DNA of 45,915 nucleotides from assembly GCA_007121775.1 (NCBI GenBank), contig SKJY01000048.1, forward strand, positions 1-45,915, in the 5' to 3' direction. How positions within the stretch are numbered: the first letter of the stretch is position 1; every line of letters begins with the position of its first letter. A model generated the notes under the pieces. That model was not told the origin of the DNA. It saw nothing but the letters and a program-made list of their open reading frames with translations, and searched no databases. Positions 33,873 to 42,651 of the stretch are shown piece after piece. A program made the position numbers and the translations under genes. This DNA comes from Gemmatimonadota bacterium. GTDB taxonomy: Bacteria > Gemmatimonadota > Gemmatimonadetes > Longimicrobiales > Gaopeijiaceae.

Positions 33873-34964
33873 ATGCCCCCTTCCCGCCGCACCTCCCACC
33901 CGGCGCTCACCGGCCTCCTCCTGGCCTTGGTTGTTTTGGGCACCGGGATCGGCTCCCCGCCTGTGGCTGGGCAGACGCCTCCTCCGGCAGCTCTGGAAGA
34001 CCCCCTCTTCCATACCTTCTCCATCGCCGCCGTGGACTTCGAGACCGGCGAGTCGGGGGTCGCCGTAACCACTCGGGTGGCGTGCGTAGGAAATGCTGTG
34101 CCCTGGGTCCGGGCCGGTGTGGGGGCGGTGGCCACACAGGCCTGGACGCGCATGGCGTACGGGCCAGAACTCCTGGATCTGCTGGAGGAAGGCATTTCCG
34201 CCGAGGAGGCTCTCCGCATGAGGATCGAGGCCGACGAGGATCGGGAGCGTCGCCAGGTAGGGGTCATCGGGGTGGACGGGTCCACGGCCCAATTCACCGG
34301 CGAGGGCACCACGGCGTGGGCCGGGCACCGGGCAGGAGAGGACTTCGTGGCCCAGGGCAACCTCCTGGTGGGCCATGAGGTGGTGGATGAGGTGGCCCGT
34401 GTCTTCGAGGCTAGCCGGGGATCGGGCCGGCACCTGGCAGACCGCCTGGTGGAGGCGCTGGAGTCCGGTCAGGCGGCAGGCGGCGATGCCCGGGCAGGCC
34501 GGCTCCAGTCTGCCGCTCTCCTGGTGGCCGACCCGAGGGAGGGCGGCGCCCTCCGGGACGACGGGATCTCCACCAACCTCAATGTGTGCGAGCACCCCAC
34601 CCCGGTGGCCGAACTCCGCCGCCAGTACGATGCCGTCTCAGGAACCCTGGGCTTCCGAGAGCTCCAACTCCCCGAGGGGAACGATGTGATCCAACTCCGG
34701 ATTCTCCTCCACGCCCTGGGCCACTACCGGGCCGATGAACCCGAACTCCCGCCGGTAGCTGAACTCCGCCGCTACGACGCCGCCCTGGTGGAGGCGGTGG
34801 ACGGCTTCCGGGAGGCACAGGGACTCTCCACGCCCCGCATGGGCACACCGCCGGGGTGGGTGGACCGGGAGATGGTGGACCTCCTCTGGACCCATGTGGA
34901 GAGAGCAGGGCTGACCCGGGAGGTCAGGGAGCGGATCCGGAACCTGACGGCCATCCGGCGATGA
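33873..34964 (+). CDS. Exported DUF1028 (Ntn-hydrolase-like) protein
   Basis: Protein of 363 aa with a Sec signal (ALTGLLLALVVLGTGIG then VAGQ). The mature part starts FSIAAVDFETGESGVAVTTRVACVGNAVPWVRAGVGAVATQAW, a clear DUF1028 N-terminus, an Ntn-hydrolase-like fold of unknown activity. It continues with YGPELLDLLEEG, GRHLADRLVEAL and AALLVADP as in the family. The C-terminal region (FREAQGLSTPRMGTPPGWVDREMVDLL) resembles the peptidoglycan-binding-like appendage found on some members. ATG 33873 sits close before the signal but has no good ribosome site; upstream ATGs lead to a Pro/Arg-rich leader and lie in the palindromic region. Its stop overlaps the next start (ATGA). Confidence 0.87.
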   Translation: MPPSRRTSHPALTGLLLALVVLGTGIGSPPVAGQTPPPAALEDPLFHTFSIAAVDFETGESGVAVTTRVACVGNAVPWVRAGVGAVATQAWTRMAYGPELLDLLEEGISAEEALRMRIEADEDRERRQVGVIGVDGSTAQFTGEGTTAWAGHRAGEDFVAQGNLLVGHEVVDEVARVFEASRGSGRHLADRLVEALESGQAAGGDARAGRLQSAALLVADPREGGALRDDGISTNLNVCEHPTPVAELRRQYDAVSGTLGFRELQLPEGNDVIQLRILLHALGHYRADEPELPPVAELRRYDAALVEAVDGFREAQGLSTPRMGTPPGWVDREMVDLLWTHVERAGLTREVRERIRNLTAIRR

Positions 34965-35806
34965 CCGACTCCCTTTCCCTTCCTCGTCTCACTGCCACCC
35001 GCTACGTGGTGCCTCTCCGGGAGGGGGGCACCCTTCCGGCTGTGGTGGAGGTGGAGGACGGATCCCTCTGGGTGGTGAAGTTCCGGGGTGCGGGACAGGG
35101 TGCCCGTGCCCTCATCGCCGAAGTGCTGGTGGGCGAACTGGCCCGGGAGGCGGGCCTCCCGGTTCCCGCGATCGCCGCCATCCACGTCCCGGAGGCGCTA
35201 GGACGCCTGGAACGGGATCCGGAGATCCAGGACCTCCTGAAGGCAAGTCGGGGGGTGAACATGGGGATCCGGTACCTGGAAGGAGCGCTGAATTACGAGT
35301 CTCGGGCGGTGGCCGAATTGATCCCGCCGGAATTGGCGGCGCGGATCGTCTGGTTCGACGCCTGGATCACGAATCCCGACCGGACCCCCCGAAACCCGAA
35401 CCTCATGATCCATGGAGGCCGTCCCTGGCTCATCGACCACGGGGCCGCCCTCTACGGCCACTTCAACTGGCCCCGGATGGACCACGCCCGCACGGTGGCT
35501 CCCTTCCGTCATCTGGACCGGCACGTCCTCCTGGGACGGGCCTCATCGCTGGAGGAGGTGGATCGGGAAATGATGGAGCACCTCGGGGCCGACTCTGTGG
35601 ATCGGGCCCTGGCCCGGATCCCGGATGCGCTCCTCGAAGATCCCCTCCTGGGAGACGAATTCAGCTCCACGGAGGCTCACCGCGACCGCTATCGGCGCTT
35701 CCTCGTGGAGCGGCTCGAATCGCCCCGCGCCTTCGTGCAGGAAGGAGAGGTCCTGAGGAAGGCCCAACTCAGCGCCCGCCCCCGCCATCTGGAGGCCCGT
35801 CGATGA
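34961..35806 (+). CDS. HipA-like kinase-domain protein
   Basis: 281-residue protein with the HipA-like (HipA_2) kinase fold. Catalytic-type segments: the phosphate-binding GSLWVVKFRGAGQGARALIAEVLVGELAREAGLPVP with a Lys, then AWITNPDRTPRNPNLMI with the catalytic Asp and Asn, and LIDHGAAL, equivalent to the DFG metal-binding motif. It lacks the HipA N1 subdomain and is shorter than E. coli HipA. ATG 34961 overlaps the DUF1028 stop (ATGA), and its own stop overlaps the DUF3037 start. HipA_2 and DUF3037 are often neighbours in bacteria, but no HipB-like DNA-binding antitoxin is present. Kinase target unknown; a toxin role is not shown. Confidence 0.87.
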   Translation: MTDSLSLPRLTATRYVVPLREGGTLPAVVEVEDGSLWVVKFRGAGQGARALIAEVLVGELAREAGLPVPAIAAIHVPEALGRLERDPEIQDLLKASRGVNMGIRYLEGALNYESRAVAELIPPELAARIVWFDAWITNPDRTPRNPNLMIHGGRPWLIDHGAALYGHFNWPRMDHARTVAPFRHLDRHVLLGRASSLEEVDREMMEHLGADSVDRALARIPDALLEDPLLGDEFSSTEAHRDRYRRFLVERLESPRAFVQEGEVLRKAQLSARPRHLEARR

Positions 35807-36375
35807 ACCGGAATCCTGGCCCCCCGTCCGGGGAAGGGTCGCGGGAGCCATCGGCGGGGAGGGAGCCCTTCGCGGAAGACTCACCGGGTCCCGTCCCGTC
35901 GACGGATCGGGCGTCGTCGCCGGCCGATGAACCAACCGGCCTCGTGGATTACGATTGGGCGGTTCTCCGCGTGGTCCCCCGCGTCCACCTGGGCGCCTGC
36001 GTCAATGTGGCCGTGGTTCTCCACGCCCGGAGGGCCGGGTTTCTCGGGATGAGGGCCCTATCCGATGAGGCACACCTCAGGGAACGGGTGCCCGGGCTGG
36101 ACGCCCGCTTGATTCTCCGGTACCTGCAGGCCTTCGAGGCGGTCTGCCGCGGGGAGGAGGATCCCACGGCGGGCCACGCTGCGGTGGGTCTGGCACCGCC
36201 GTCAGAGCGCTTTCACTGGCTCACCGCCCCCCGCTCCGATGTGCTTCAGTCCTCTCCGGTGCATGGTGGCCTCACCCTGGATCCCACCGAGGCGCTGGAG
36301 CGTCTCTACCGGGAGCAAGTGGACCCTTCGGCGTCCCTCCCCGGAGCGGTTGCCACCCCTCCAGGCGACCGGTAG
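35803..36375 (+). CDS. DUF3037 family protein
   Basis: 190-residue protein with a disordered Pro/Ser/Glu-rich N-terminal third and a DUF3037 domain: YDWAVLRVVPRVHLGACVNVAVVLHARRAGFLGMRALS, then FHWLTAPRSDVLQSSPVHGGLTLDP. The last stretch is the strongest signature. It is the usual partner of HipA_2-type kinases; whether as substrate, inhibitor or scaffold is unknown. ATG 35803 overlaps the kinase stop by 4 nt, so the pair is tightly coupled. No signal or membrane segment is visible. The low-complexity head does not look like part of the domain and may be a late addition or a flexible arm. Confidence 0.87.
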   Translation: MNRNPGPPSGEGSREPSAGREPFAEDSPGPVPSTDRASSPADEPTGLVDYDWAVLRVVPRVHLGACVNVAVVLHARRAGFLGMRALSDEAHLRERVPGLDARLILRYLQAFEAVCRGEEDPTAGHAAVGLAPPSERFHWLTAPRSDVLQSSPVHGGLTLDPTEALERLYREQVDPSASLPGAVATPPGDR

Positions 36376-36505
36376 CTTCGATCTCGTTCGTACCCAGACC
36401 GTTACGGAGCCGTCACCTTCCAGGCTTGGGGGGAGCGGGCACGGACTGCCTCTCTTTGAGCGCGGCCCCGCCCCCCCCACTGTCCGGACCAGAAGAGGAG
36501 AGCGC

Positions 36506-37513
36506 ATGGACCACGGGCTTCCCCCTCGTGCCCGCATCGCCGGCCTTGGCCACCACCTGCCCCCACGGGTCGTCACAAACGACGATCTGGCCCAGCTCAT
36601 GGACACCTCGGACGAGTGGATCCGGGAGCGCACCGGAATCCGGGAGCGACGCTTCGTGGATGACGGCACGTCGTGCACCGACCTGGCGGAAGCGGCGTCC
36701 CGGAAGGCGCTGGAGAATGCCGGCTGGGAGCCGGACGATGTGGAGTTCATCCTCTTCGCCACCCTTTCGCCGGACCTCTTCTTCCCCGGGAATGGCGCCC
36801 GCCTCCAGCATCAGCTCGGACTGGGCCCCATCGGCGCCCTGGATCTCAGGACCCAGTGCACCGGGTTCGTGTATGCCCTCTCGGTGGCTGACGCCCTTAT
36901 CCGGGCCGGCCAGTACCGGCGGATCCTGGTGGTGGGAGCCGAGGTCCAGTCCAGGGGCCTTCGTATGGATGACGACGGGCGGGACACAGCGGTCCTCTTC
37001 GGCGACGGCGCCGGTGCTGCCTGTGTGGAGGCCAGCGACGACGAGCGGGGTTTCCTGGCCCATAGCCTCCACAGCGACGGTGCCAACGCCCTGGACCTGT
37101 GCGTCCGGAAGCCCGGTTCGCTCCAGGTCCCCTTCGTATCGGCGGAGGACATCGCCGCCGGCGACACGGCGCCCCACATGAACGGGCGGGAGGTCTTCCG
37201 CAACGCCGTCCGCCGGTTCCCGGAAGCCATCCAGGAAGTACTCACGGCGACGGGGACCCCGGCATCGGAGCTGAAGCTCCTGGTCCCCCATCAGGCCAAC
37301 GCCCGCATCACCGAGGCGGTGCGGCGGCGGATGGAGCTGCCGGAAGAGAAGGTGGCCTCCAACATCGAGCGGTACGGAAACACCACCGCCGCGTCCATCC
37401 CCATCGCCCTCTCCGAGGCGGTGGAGGAAGGGCGGGTAGAGCGGGGCGACCTGGTCTGCCTGGCGGCCTTCGGAGCCGGATTCACCTGGGGGGCGACGCT
37501 ACTTCGCTATTGA
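36506..37513 (+). CDS. fabH: 3-oxoacyl-ACP synthase III
   Basis: Condenses acetyl-CoA (or a branched primer) with malonyl-ACP to begin fatty acid synthesis. The Cys-His-Asn triad is intact: Cys in DLRTQCTGFVYAL, His in LVPHQANARI, Asn in IERYGNTTAASIPIAL. The start ATG 36506 has an excellent AGAGGAG 6-7 nt upstream and gives RIAGLGHHLPPRVVTNDDL. Length is 335 aa, close to the usual 317-330. The ending GDLVCLAAFGAGFTWGATLL is canonical. It is not beside other fab genes; a second, in-cluster copy may exist elsewhere. Paralogues of this kind can also serve in secondary metabolism, so the exact primer is not certain. Confidence 0.95.
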   Translation: MDHGLPPRARIAGLGHHLPPRVVTNDDLAQLMDTSDEWIRERTGIRERRFVDDGTSCTDLAEAASRKALENAGWEPDDVEFILFATLSPDLFFPGNGARLQHQLGLGPIGALDLRTQCTGFVYALSVADALIRAGQYRRILVVGAEVQSRGLRMDDDGRDTAVLFGDGAGAACVEASDDERGFLAHSLHSDGANALDLCVRKPGSLQVPFVSAEDIAAGDTAPHMNGREVFRNAVRRFPEAIQEVLTATGTPASELKLLVPHQANARITEAVRRRMELPEEKVASNIERYGNTTAASIPIALSEAVEEGRVERGDLVCLAAFGAGFTWGATLLRY

Positions 37514-37571
37514 TGCGCTACTGGCGGCACTCCCCGGGAACCACATGGACTTCCCATTGGGAGACACCGTC

Positions 37572-39218
37572 ATGACGTCGTCGACCCGCTCCCCCGGAGT
37601 GTTCCGGAAGAGCCTCCTCACCCTCCTGGCGGCCCCGGTACTGGCGCTGGGCGCCTGCGCGCCGGGGACACCGGAGCCCCCTTCTCCGGACCCGGGCATC
37701 CAGGATACGGCTGGACCCCGGGAGGTACTCCCGGATCCACGGCGGCCACTCCGCGTCCAGATCGTCCACACCAACGACGTCCACGGCCGCCTCCTGCCCC
37801 AGGTGGTGGACTCAGACACTGTGGGCGGAGCCGCGGTGGTGGCGGCGCACCTGGACTCTCTCCGGGTCCGCTTCGATGGCCCGACCCTGGTCCTCTCCGG
37901 GGGAGACATCATGCAGGGTACGGCCATCTCCAATCTGGCCTGGGGACGCCCCCTCATCGACATCCACAACCGCCAGGGGTACGACGCGGCGGTCCTGGGG
38001 AACCACGAGTTCGATTGGGGGCTGGACACCCTTCGGGCCCGTGTCGAGGAGAGCCACTTCCCGTGGCTGGCGGCCAATATCCACGGGCCGGACCCCGACG
38101 ATCCCCCCGACTGGTTCCACCCCTGGGTCATTGTGGAGCGGGAGGGGATCCGTGTGGGGGTGGTGGGAATCGCCCTTTCCTCCACTCCGGAGGTGGTCAT
38201 CGCCGGTCGAACCGAGGATCTGACCTTCTCGGACGAAGCGGAAGCCCTTCGCCGGACCGTCCCCGTGGTCAGGAATCAGGGGGTGGACTTCCTCGTGGCG
38301 CTGGCCCACGTGGGAGCCATCTGCGCCGACCCGGGCGTCGCACCGGACGAGCCGTCCACCGGGTGCGAGGGGCCGGCCGTGGACATCCTCCGGGAGGCAG
38401 GGGAGGGGGTGGATCTCTTCCTGGGAGCCCACACCCATGCCCGCAACCTGGTGGAGGTGGACGGAACCCTGCTTCTTCAGGCGCCCGCCTACACCGAGGG
38501 GATCGCCGTGGCCCATCTGGAGCGCACGGCCACCGGGGTACGCCCGATCCACGCCGCCGTCTTTCCGCCCCGGGCCCGCCAGGTTGATCCCGACACCATG
38601 CTCACCCGGGTGGTGGACGAGTGGGTGGCGGAGGTGGGGCCCACCCTGGAGGAGACGGTGGCGGAGCTCGCCGAACCCTTCTCCAACGAGGAACGGCGGG
38701 CCCGGGAGAACCCCGCCGGAAACCTCCTGGCCGACGCGCAGCGCTGGGCCACCGGAGCCGACGTGGGGCTCGTGAACAACGGGTCGCTGCGCAGGAGCCT
38801 CCCGGCGGGCCCCGTGAGCTTCGGAGTCCTCTACGAGTTCCAACCCTTCCAGAACGAGCTCGTCCGGATAGAGGTGGATGGGACCCTCCTCCGGGAGATC
38901 CTGGAGTTCGGCCTCACCGAATCCGGCGAGCCCTGGGTCCATGTGTCCGGACTTCGGATTCACTACGACCCCGGCGCCCCGGACGGCCGTCGCATCACCT
39001 CCATCACCCGGTACGACGGCACGACGGTGGCGCCGAACGACACGCTCACCATCGGCACCACCGAGTTCCTGGCTGCCGGGGGAGACGGGTACGAGGCGCT
39101 GGGACGAGGGCGACTGGAGCGCACCGGAGTGGTGGATGTGGATGCCCTCATCGACTACCTCCGGCACCTGGGCGACCCGGTCAGCGCACCGCCGGTGGGG
39201 CGGTGGAGCCGAGGATGA
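37572..39218 (+). CDS. 5'-nucleotidase / UshA-like lipoprotein
   Basis: Exported nucleotide-hydrolysing enzyme, about 548 aa, lipoprotein signal ending in LALGAC. The metallophosphatase part shows IVHTNDVHGRLLP, SGGDIMQGT, GNHEFDWGL, VALAHVG and LGAHTHARN, the usual two-metal ligands. The C-terminal 5_nucleotid_C domain has NNGSLRRSLPAGPVSFG, LYEFQPFQNELVRIEV, LEFGL and FLAAGGDGYEAL, which forms the substrate pocket. ATG 37572 is preferred since GGGAG lies 8 nt upstream; ATG 37545 adds nine residues. Substrates are probably nucleoside monophosphates or UDP-sugars, used for phosphate or nucleoside scavenging. It stands free between fabH and the aldolase gene. Confidence 0.92.
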   Translation: MTSSTRSPGVFRKSLLTLLAAPVLALGACAPGTPEPPSPDPGIQDTAGPREVLPDPRRPLRVQIVHTNDVHGRLLPQVVDSDTVGGAAVVAAHLDSLRVRFDGPTLVLSGGDIMQGTAISNLAWGRPLIDIHNRQGYDAAVLGNHEFDWGLDTLRARVEESHFPWLAANIHGPDPDDPPDWFHPWVIVEREGIRVGVVGIALSSTPEVVIAGRTEDLTFSDEAEALRRTVPVVRNQGVDFLVALAHVGAICADPGVAPDEPSTGCEGPAVDILREAGEGVDLFLGAHTHARNLVEVDGTLLLQAPAYTEGIAVAHLERTATGVRPIHAAVFPPRARQVDPDTMLTRVVDEWVAEVGPTLEETVAELAEPFSNEERRARENPAGNLLADAQRWATGADVGLVNNGSLRRSLPAGPVSFGVLYEFQPFQNELVRIEVDGTLLREILEFGLTESGEPWVHVSGLRIHYDPGAPDGRRITSITRYDGTTVAPNDTLTIGTTEFLAAGGDGYEALGRGRLERTGVVDVDALIDYLRHLGDPVSAPPVGRWSRG

Positions 39219-39313
39219 GCCGATTCTTGTGAGGGGCTCAGGGCGGGACTAGCTTCAAAACTTGAGACGATATCCGATTGTAGAGGAACCCGCCCTCCAC
39301 TCCGAGAGCTCCC

Positions 39314-40387
39314 ATGTCCCAGATTGACGTCGCCGACCTGCTTGGCCCTGAAGCCGAAGACCTCCTGACCCACCGGTGCGAGACCGTGCCGGCGGATTCC
39401 CTCCATCTCCCTGGCCCGGATTTCGTGGACCGGGTGTGGGGCCCTTCGGACCGGAGTCCCAGGGTTCTCAGGAACCTTCAGGCCCTCTACGACACCGGTC
39501 GCCTGGCAGAATCCGGATATCTCTCCATCCTCCCGGTGGACCAGGGGATCGAACACTCAGGCGGAGCTTCCTTCGCCCCGAACCCGGCCTATTTCGACCC
39601 GGAGAACATCGTCCGCCTGGCCATTGAGGGCGGGTGCAACGGGGTAGCCAGCACCTACGGCGTACTCGGGTCGGTGGCGCGGAAGTACGCCCACCGGATC
39701 CCCTTCATCCTGAAGCTGAACCACAACGAACTCCTCACCTATCCGAACCGCTTCGATCAGGTGCCGTACGCCCGCATCGAGGATGCCTTCAACATGGGGT
39801 GCATCGGCGTGGGTGCTACCATCTACTGGGGTTCCGACGAGTCGACCCGCCAGCTCCAGGAGATCTCGGAGATGTTCTCCCACGCCCACGAGCTCGGGCT
39901 CTTCACCATCCTCTGGTGCTACGTCCGGAACCCCGAGTTCAAGATCGGGGGGAAGAACTACGAGGAGTCGGCGGACCTCACGGGGCAGGCCAACCACCTT
40001 GGCGTGACCATCGAGGCTGACATCATCAAGCAAAAGCAGCCCACCCTGGACGGCGGGTACCGGGCGGTTCGGGAGTCCAAGGACGGCTCGTACGCCAAGG
40101 ATCACTCCGGCATCTACGGCCGTCTGAGCACCGATCACCCCATCGACATGACCCGCTATCAGGTGGTCAACTGCTACATGGGACGCCGAGGGCTCATCAA
40201 CTCCGGCGGGGGCTCGGGAGAGAATGACCTCCAGCAGGCCGTTCGGACCGCAGTCATCAACAAGCGGGCAGGGGGGATGGGACTCATCACCGGGCGGAAG
40301 GCATTCCAGCGACCCATGGAGGAGGGCATCCGTATCCTGAACGCTGTCCAGGACGTCTACCTTGATGATTCCGTCACCATCGCGTGA
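39314..40387 (+). CDS. fbaB: Fructose-bisphosphate aldolase class I (FbaB type)
   Basis: Cleaves fructose 1,6-bisphosphate to dihydroxyacetone phosphate and glyceraldehyde 3-phosphate through a Schiff-base lysine. The DhnA/FbaB signature is clear: [48 protein letters not shown], then the beta-strand with Lys in [11 protein letters not shown], and [13 protein letters not shown] with [15 protein letters not shown] at the phosphate site. Length is 357 aa (E. coli FbaB 350). With PEP carboxykinase it supports gluconeogenic flux, though the two genes are 10 kb apart. Its stop abuts an overlapping GTG (GTGA) for the M20 gene, but a better start for that gene is 60 nt further on. Confidence 0.94.
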   Translation: MSQIDVADLLGPEAEDLLTHRCETVPADSLHLPGPDFVDRVWGPSDRSPRVLRNLQALYDTGRLAESGYLSILPVDQGIEHSGGASFAPNPAYFDPENIVRLAIEGGCNGVASTYGVLGSVARKYAHRIPFILKLNHNELLTYPNRFDQVPYARIEDAFNMGCIGVGATIYWGSDESTRQLQEISEMFSHAHELGLFTILWCYVRNPEFKIGGKNYEESADLTGQANHLGVTIEADIIKQKQPTLDGGYRAVRESKDGSYAKDHSGIYGRLSTDHPIDMTRYQVVNCYMGRRGLINSGGGSGENDLQQAVRTAVINKRAGGMGLITGRKAFQRPMEEGIRILNAVQDVYLDDSVTIA

Positions 40388-40443
40388 GGTCTGAGCGGGC
40401 CATATCTTCGGCCTTTTCCCGCATCCTTGATCCGGAGATCTCC

Positions 40444-41925
40444 ATGCCCCCCAGCCTTCCCCCCATCACCCGGTCTCCCGCTCCCTTAAGCACCAGGGTA
40501 CCGGCTCGACGGTTGCGCCCCGGGTTCCCTGCCGCCGCATCCTGTGCTCTGGCTCTGGCATTGAGCCTGGGTGCGGCAGGGTGCACCGACGCCGTCGCCG
40601 AGACCTCCTCCTCGGAGGGAGCCTCCGCCCCGGCGATGCCCCACGGTGACGCCGGGTCCTGGGACATCCAGGAGGCCCCGGGGATCCAGGAGCGGTACCG
40701 GGACGAGGTCCGGGCCCTGGCCCAGGACCCCCGGGTCCAGACCGCCTTCCAGCGGATCGAGGAGCTGGAACCCTGGACCATGGACAACCTGGTCACCATC
40801 ACAGAGATCCCTGCGCCTCCCTTCATGGAGGAGGAGCGGGCCGAGGCCTACCTTGGGATGCTCCAGGCGCTGGGAGTGGATGAAGCCTTTCTGGACGAGG
40901 AGGGCAACGCCATCGCCATCCGGAGGGGCAGCGGCGGAGAGCGGACCCTGGTTCTCTCGGCCCACCTGGATACGGTCTTCCCCGAGGGCACGGACGTCAC
41001 AGTGCAGTTCCGCGGCGACACTCTCTTCGCCCCGGGGGTGGGGGACGACTCCCGGGGGCTGGCCATGGTCCTCACCGTTCTGCGAACAATGAATGAGCTG
41101 GACCTTGAGACCGAGCACGACGTCTGGTTCGTGGGGACGGTGGGCGAGGAGGGGCTGGGCGACCTGCGGGGGGTGAAGCACCTCTTCCGGGAGGGCGGCC
41201 CACGTATCGACGCCTTCATCTCCGTGGATGGAGGCGGCGACGCCGCCGTGGTGAACCAGGCGCTGGGTTCCCGGCGCTACCGGGTCACCTTCCAGGGTCC
41301 CGGCGGGCACTCCTGGGGCGCCTTCGGGCTGGGGAACCCGGCCCACGCCCTGGGCCGGGCCATCGAGATCTTCGACGAGGAGGCGGCCCCATTCGTGGCG
41401 GATGGCCCCCGTACCAGCTACAACGTGGGCCGGATCGGGGGCGGCACTTCGGTGAACTCCATCCCCTACGAGGCGTGGATGGAGGTGGACATGCGCTCTG
41501 TCGATGCGGAGCGTCTGTCGGGGATCGACCGGATCTTCCTGGATTCGGTGGAGCGCGCCCTGGCCGAGCAGAACGCCGTCATCATGGACGGCCCGGCGCT
41601 GGAGGTGGAGGTGGAGCAGGTGGGCGACCGGCCTTCGGGGGAGATCGACCCCTCGGATCCCTTCGTGCAGCGGGCCATGGCGTCGGTGGACCACTTCGGC
41701 TTCGAGCCCCGCCTTACCCGCTCCTCCACCGACTCCAACGTCCCCATCGCCCTTGGAATTCCGGCCGTGACCATTGGTCGGGGCGGTGCCGGTGGCGGCA
41801 CCCACTCCCTGGATGAGTGGTGGCTCAACCGGGACGGGCACATCGCCATCCAGCGAACCCTCCTCCTGGTCCTGGCCGAGGGCGGGCTCGCAGGCGCCGA
41901 CGATGAGGTGGCGATGCGCCCATGA
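40444..41925 (+). CDS. M20-family metallopeptidase, lipoprotein
   Basis: Exported M20/M28-type di-zinc peptidase or deacylase, about 493 aa. Signal ends in LGAAGC. Metal-binding positions are seen: His-x-Asp in LSAHLDTVF, Asp in GVGDDSRGLAM, catalytic Glu pair in GTVGEEGLGDL, Asp in SVDGGGDAA and His in GTHSLDEWW. A lid/dimerisation domain follows (RYRVTFQGPGGHSWGAFG). ATG 40444 is preferred: GGAG lies 7 nt upstream, and it gives a shorter leader than a GTG at 40384, which overlaps the aldolase stop. Its stop overlaps the response-regulator start (ATGA). Substrate is likely a peptide or N-acyl amino acid. Confidence 0.9.
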   Translation: MPPSLPPITRSPAPLSTRVPARRLRPGFPAAASCALALALSLGAAGCTDAVAETSSSEGASAPAMPHGDAGSWDIQEAPGIQERYRDEVRALAQDPRVQTAFQRIEELEPWTMDNLVTITEIPAPPFMEEERAEAYLGMLQALGVDEAFLDEEGNAIAIRRGSGGERTLVLSAHLDTVFPEGTDVTVQFRGDTLFAPGVGDDSRGLAMVLTVLRTMNELDLETEHDVWFVGTVGEEGLGDLRGVKHLFREGGPRIDAFISVDGGGDAAVVNQALGSRRYRVTFQGPGGHSWGAFGLGNPAHALGRAIEIFDEEAAPFVADGPRTSYNVGRIGGGTSVNSIPYEAWMEVDMRSVDAERLSGIDRIFLDSVERALAEQNAVIMDGPALEVEVEQVGDRPSGEIDPSDPFVQRAMASVDHFGFEPRLTRSSTDSNVPIALGIPAVTIGRGGAGGGTHSLDEWWLNRDGHIAIQRTLLLVLAEGGLAGADDEVAMRP

Positions 41926-42605
41926 GCATCCTCATCGTAGAAGATACGGAGGTCACCCTCCTCCTGCTCCGGAACATCGCCGAGCGCACCGGAGAGGAGG
42001 TGCTTTCTGCGGGCACGGGCGAGGAAGCCCTGCGCATCCTGGAAGAACACCCGGAGATCCGACTCCTGGTGAGCGACGTCATGATGCCGGGGATGGATGG
42101 GCTTGAGTTGGTGCGACGCCTCCGGGACCGACCCGAGTGGTCTGACCTGCCGGTACTATTCATCAGTGGGGTCTCGCGGAAGGAAGCGGTCATGGAGGCG
42201 GCCCGCCTCCACTCCGTCGGGTGGATCCTGAAACCCATCGACCGCCCCAGCGAGATCCTGACCCGGCTGGAGAAGGCCCTGGCCAAGCATCCACCCCGGC
42301 TGGAGAACCCCGACACCGCCCAGCGCCGTCTGGGGATCTCCCGACCGGCCTTCCTGGGGACGGTGAAGGCCTTCAGCAACTGCAGCAGGGATGCCAGGGA
42401 AACCCTGGAGATCCAGGGAGAACTGGAGGAAGGACTCGAGCGCTCACTACGGGAAAGCGCCGCCACCCTGGGGGCCCGGGCGCTCCTGGCAAGTCTGGAT
42501 GTGGAGGGAGAGGCCCGAATCCCGCGGGTGAGGAGGGAGTTGGAGGCCCTCCAGGGTGTACTGGACCGGGTACTGGCGGAAGCGCAGACCGGCCGCTCCG
42601 GGTAA
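41922..42605 (+). CDS. Response regulator with receiver domain and degenerate Hpt-like C-terminus
   Basis: Protein of 227 aa. Residues 1-120 are a complete receiver: acidic pair in LIVEDTEV, acceptor Asp in LVSDVMMPGMDG, Ser/Thr in LFISGVS, Lys in ILKPIDRP. The rest (about 135-220) is helical; a segment LRESAATLGARALLASL has the shape of a histidine phosphotransfer helix (compare HxxKGSA) but lacks the His, so it may be a degenerate Hpt or another helical output. No DNA-binding or enzymatic output domain is present. It is translated with the M20 gene (ATGA overlap), an unusual pairing. A cognate kinase is not adjacent; the hybrid kinase of this window lies 27 kb away. Confidence 0.85.
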   Translation: MSILIVEDTEVTLLLLRNIAERTGEEVLSAGTGEEALRILEEHPEIRLLVSDVMMPGMDGLELVRRLRDRPEWSDLPVLFISGVSRKEAVMEAARLHSVGWILKPIDRPSEILTRLEKALAKHPPRLENPDTAQRRLGISRPAFLGTVKAFSNCSRDARETLEIQGELEEGLERSLRESAATLGARALLASLDVEGEARIPRVRRELEALQGVLDRVLAEAQTGRSG

Positions 42606-42608
42606 ACC

Positions 42609-42643
42609 CCTCCGCCAGAGGGGGCGCGCCCCTCCGGCGGAGG
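42609..42643. terminator. Bidirectional terminator hairpin
   Basis: Strong inverted repeat: outer arms CCTCCGCC and GGCGGAGG, inner GAGGGG and CCCCTC around GCGC, one unpaired position per side. It lies between the convergent response-regulator and CoA-binding genes. No clear T run follows, so it may act as a stop for both strands by structure alone. Confidence 0.7.
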
Positions 42644-42651
42644 CCACCTGG

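Noticed and set aside
34961-36375. HipA/HipB-type toxin-antitoxin module
   Set aside because: The kinase lacks the N-terminal HipA subdomain, and the partner is DUF3037 without a helix-turn-helix; no evidence of an antitoxin.
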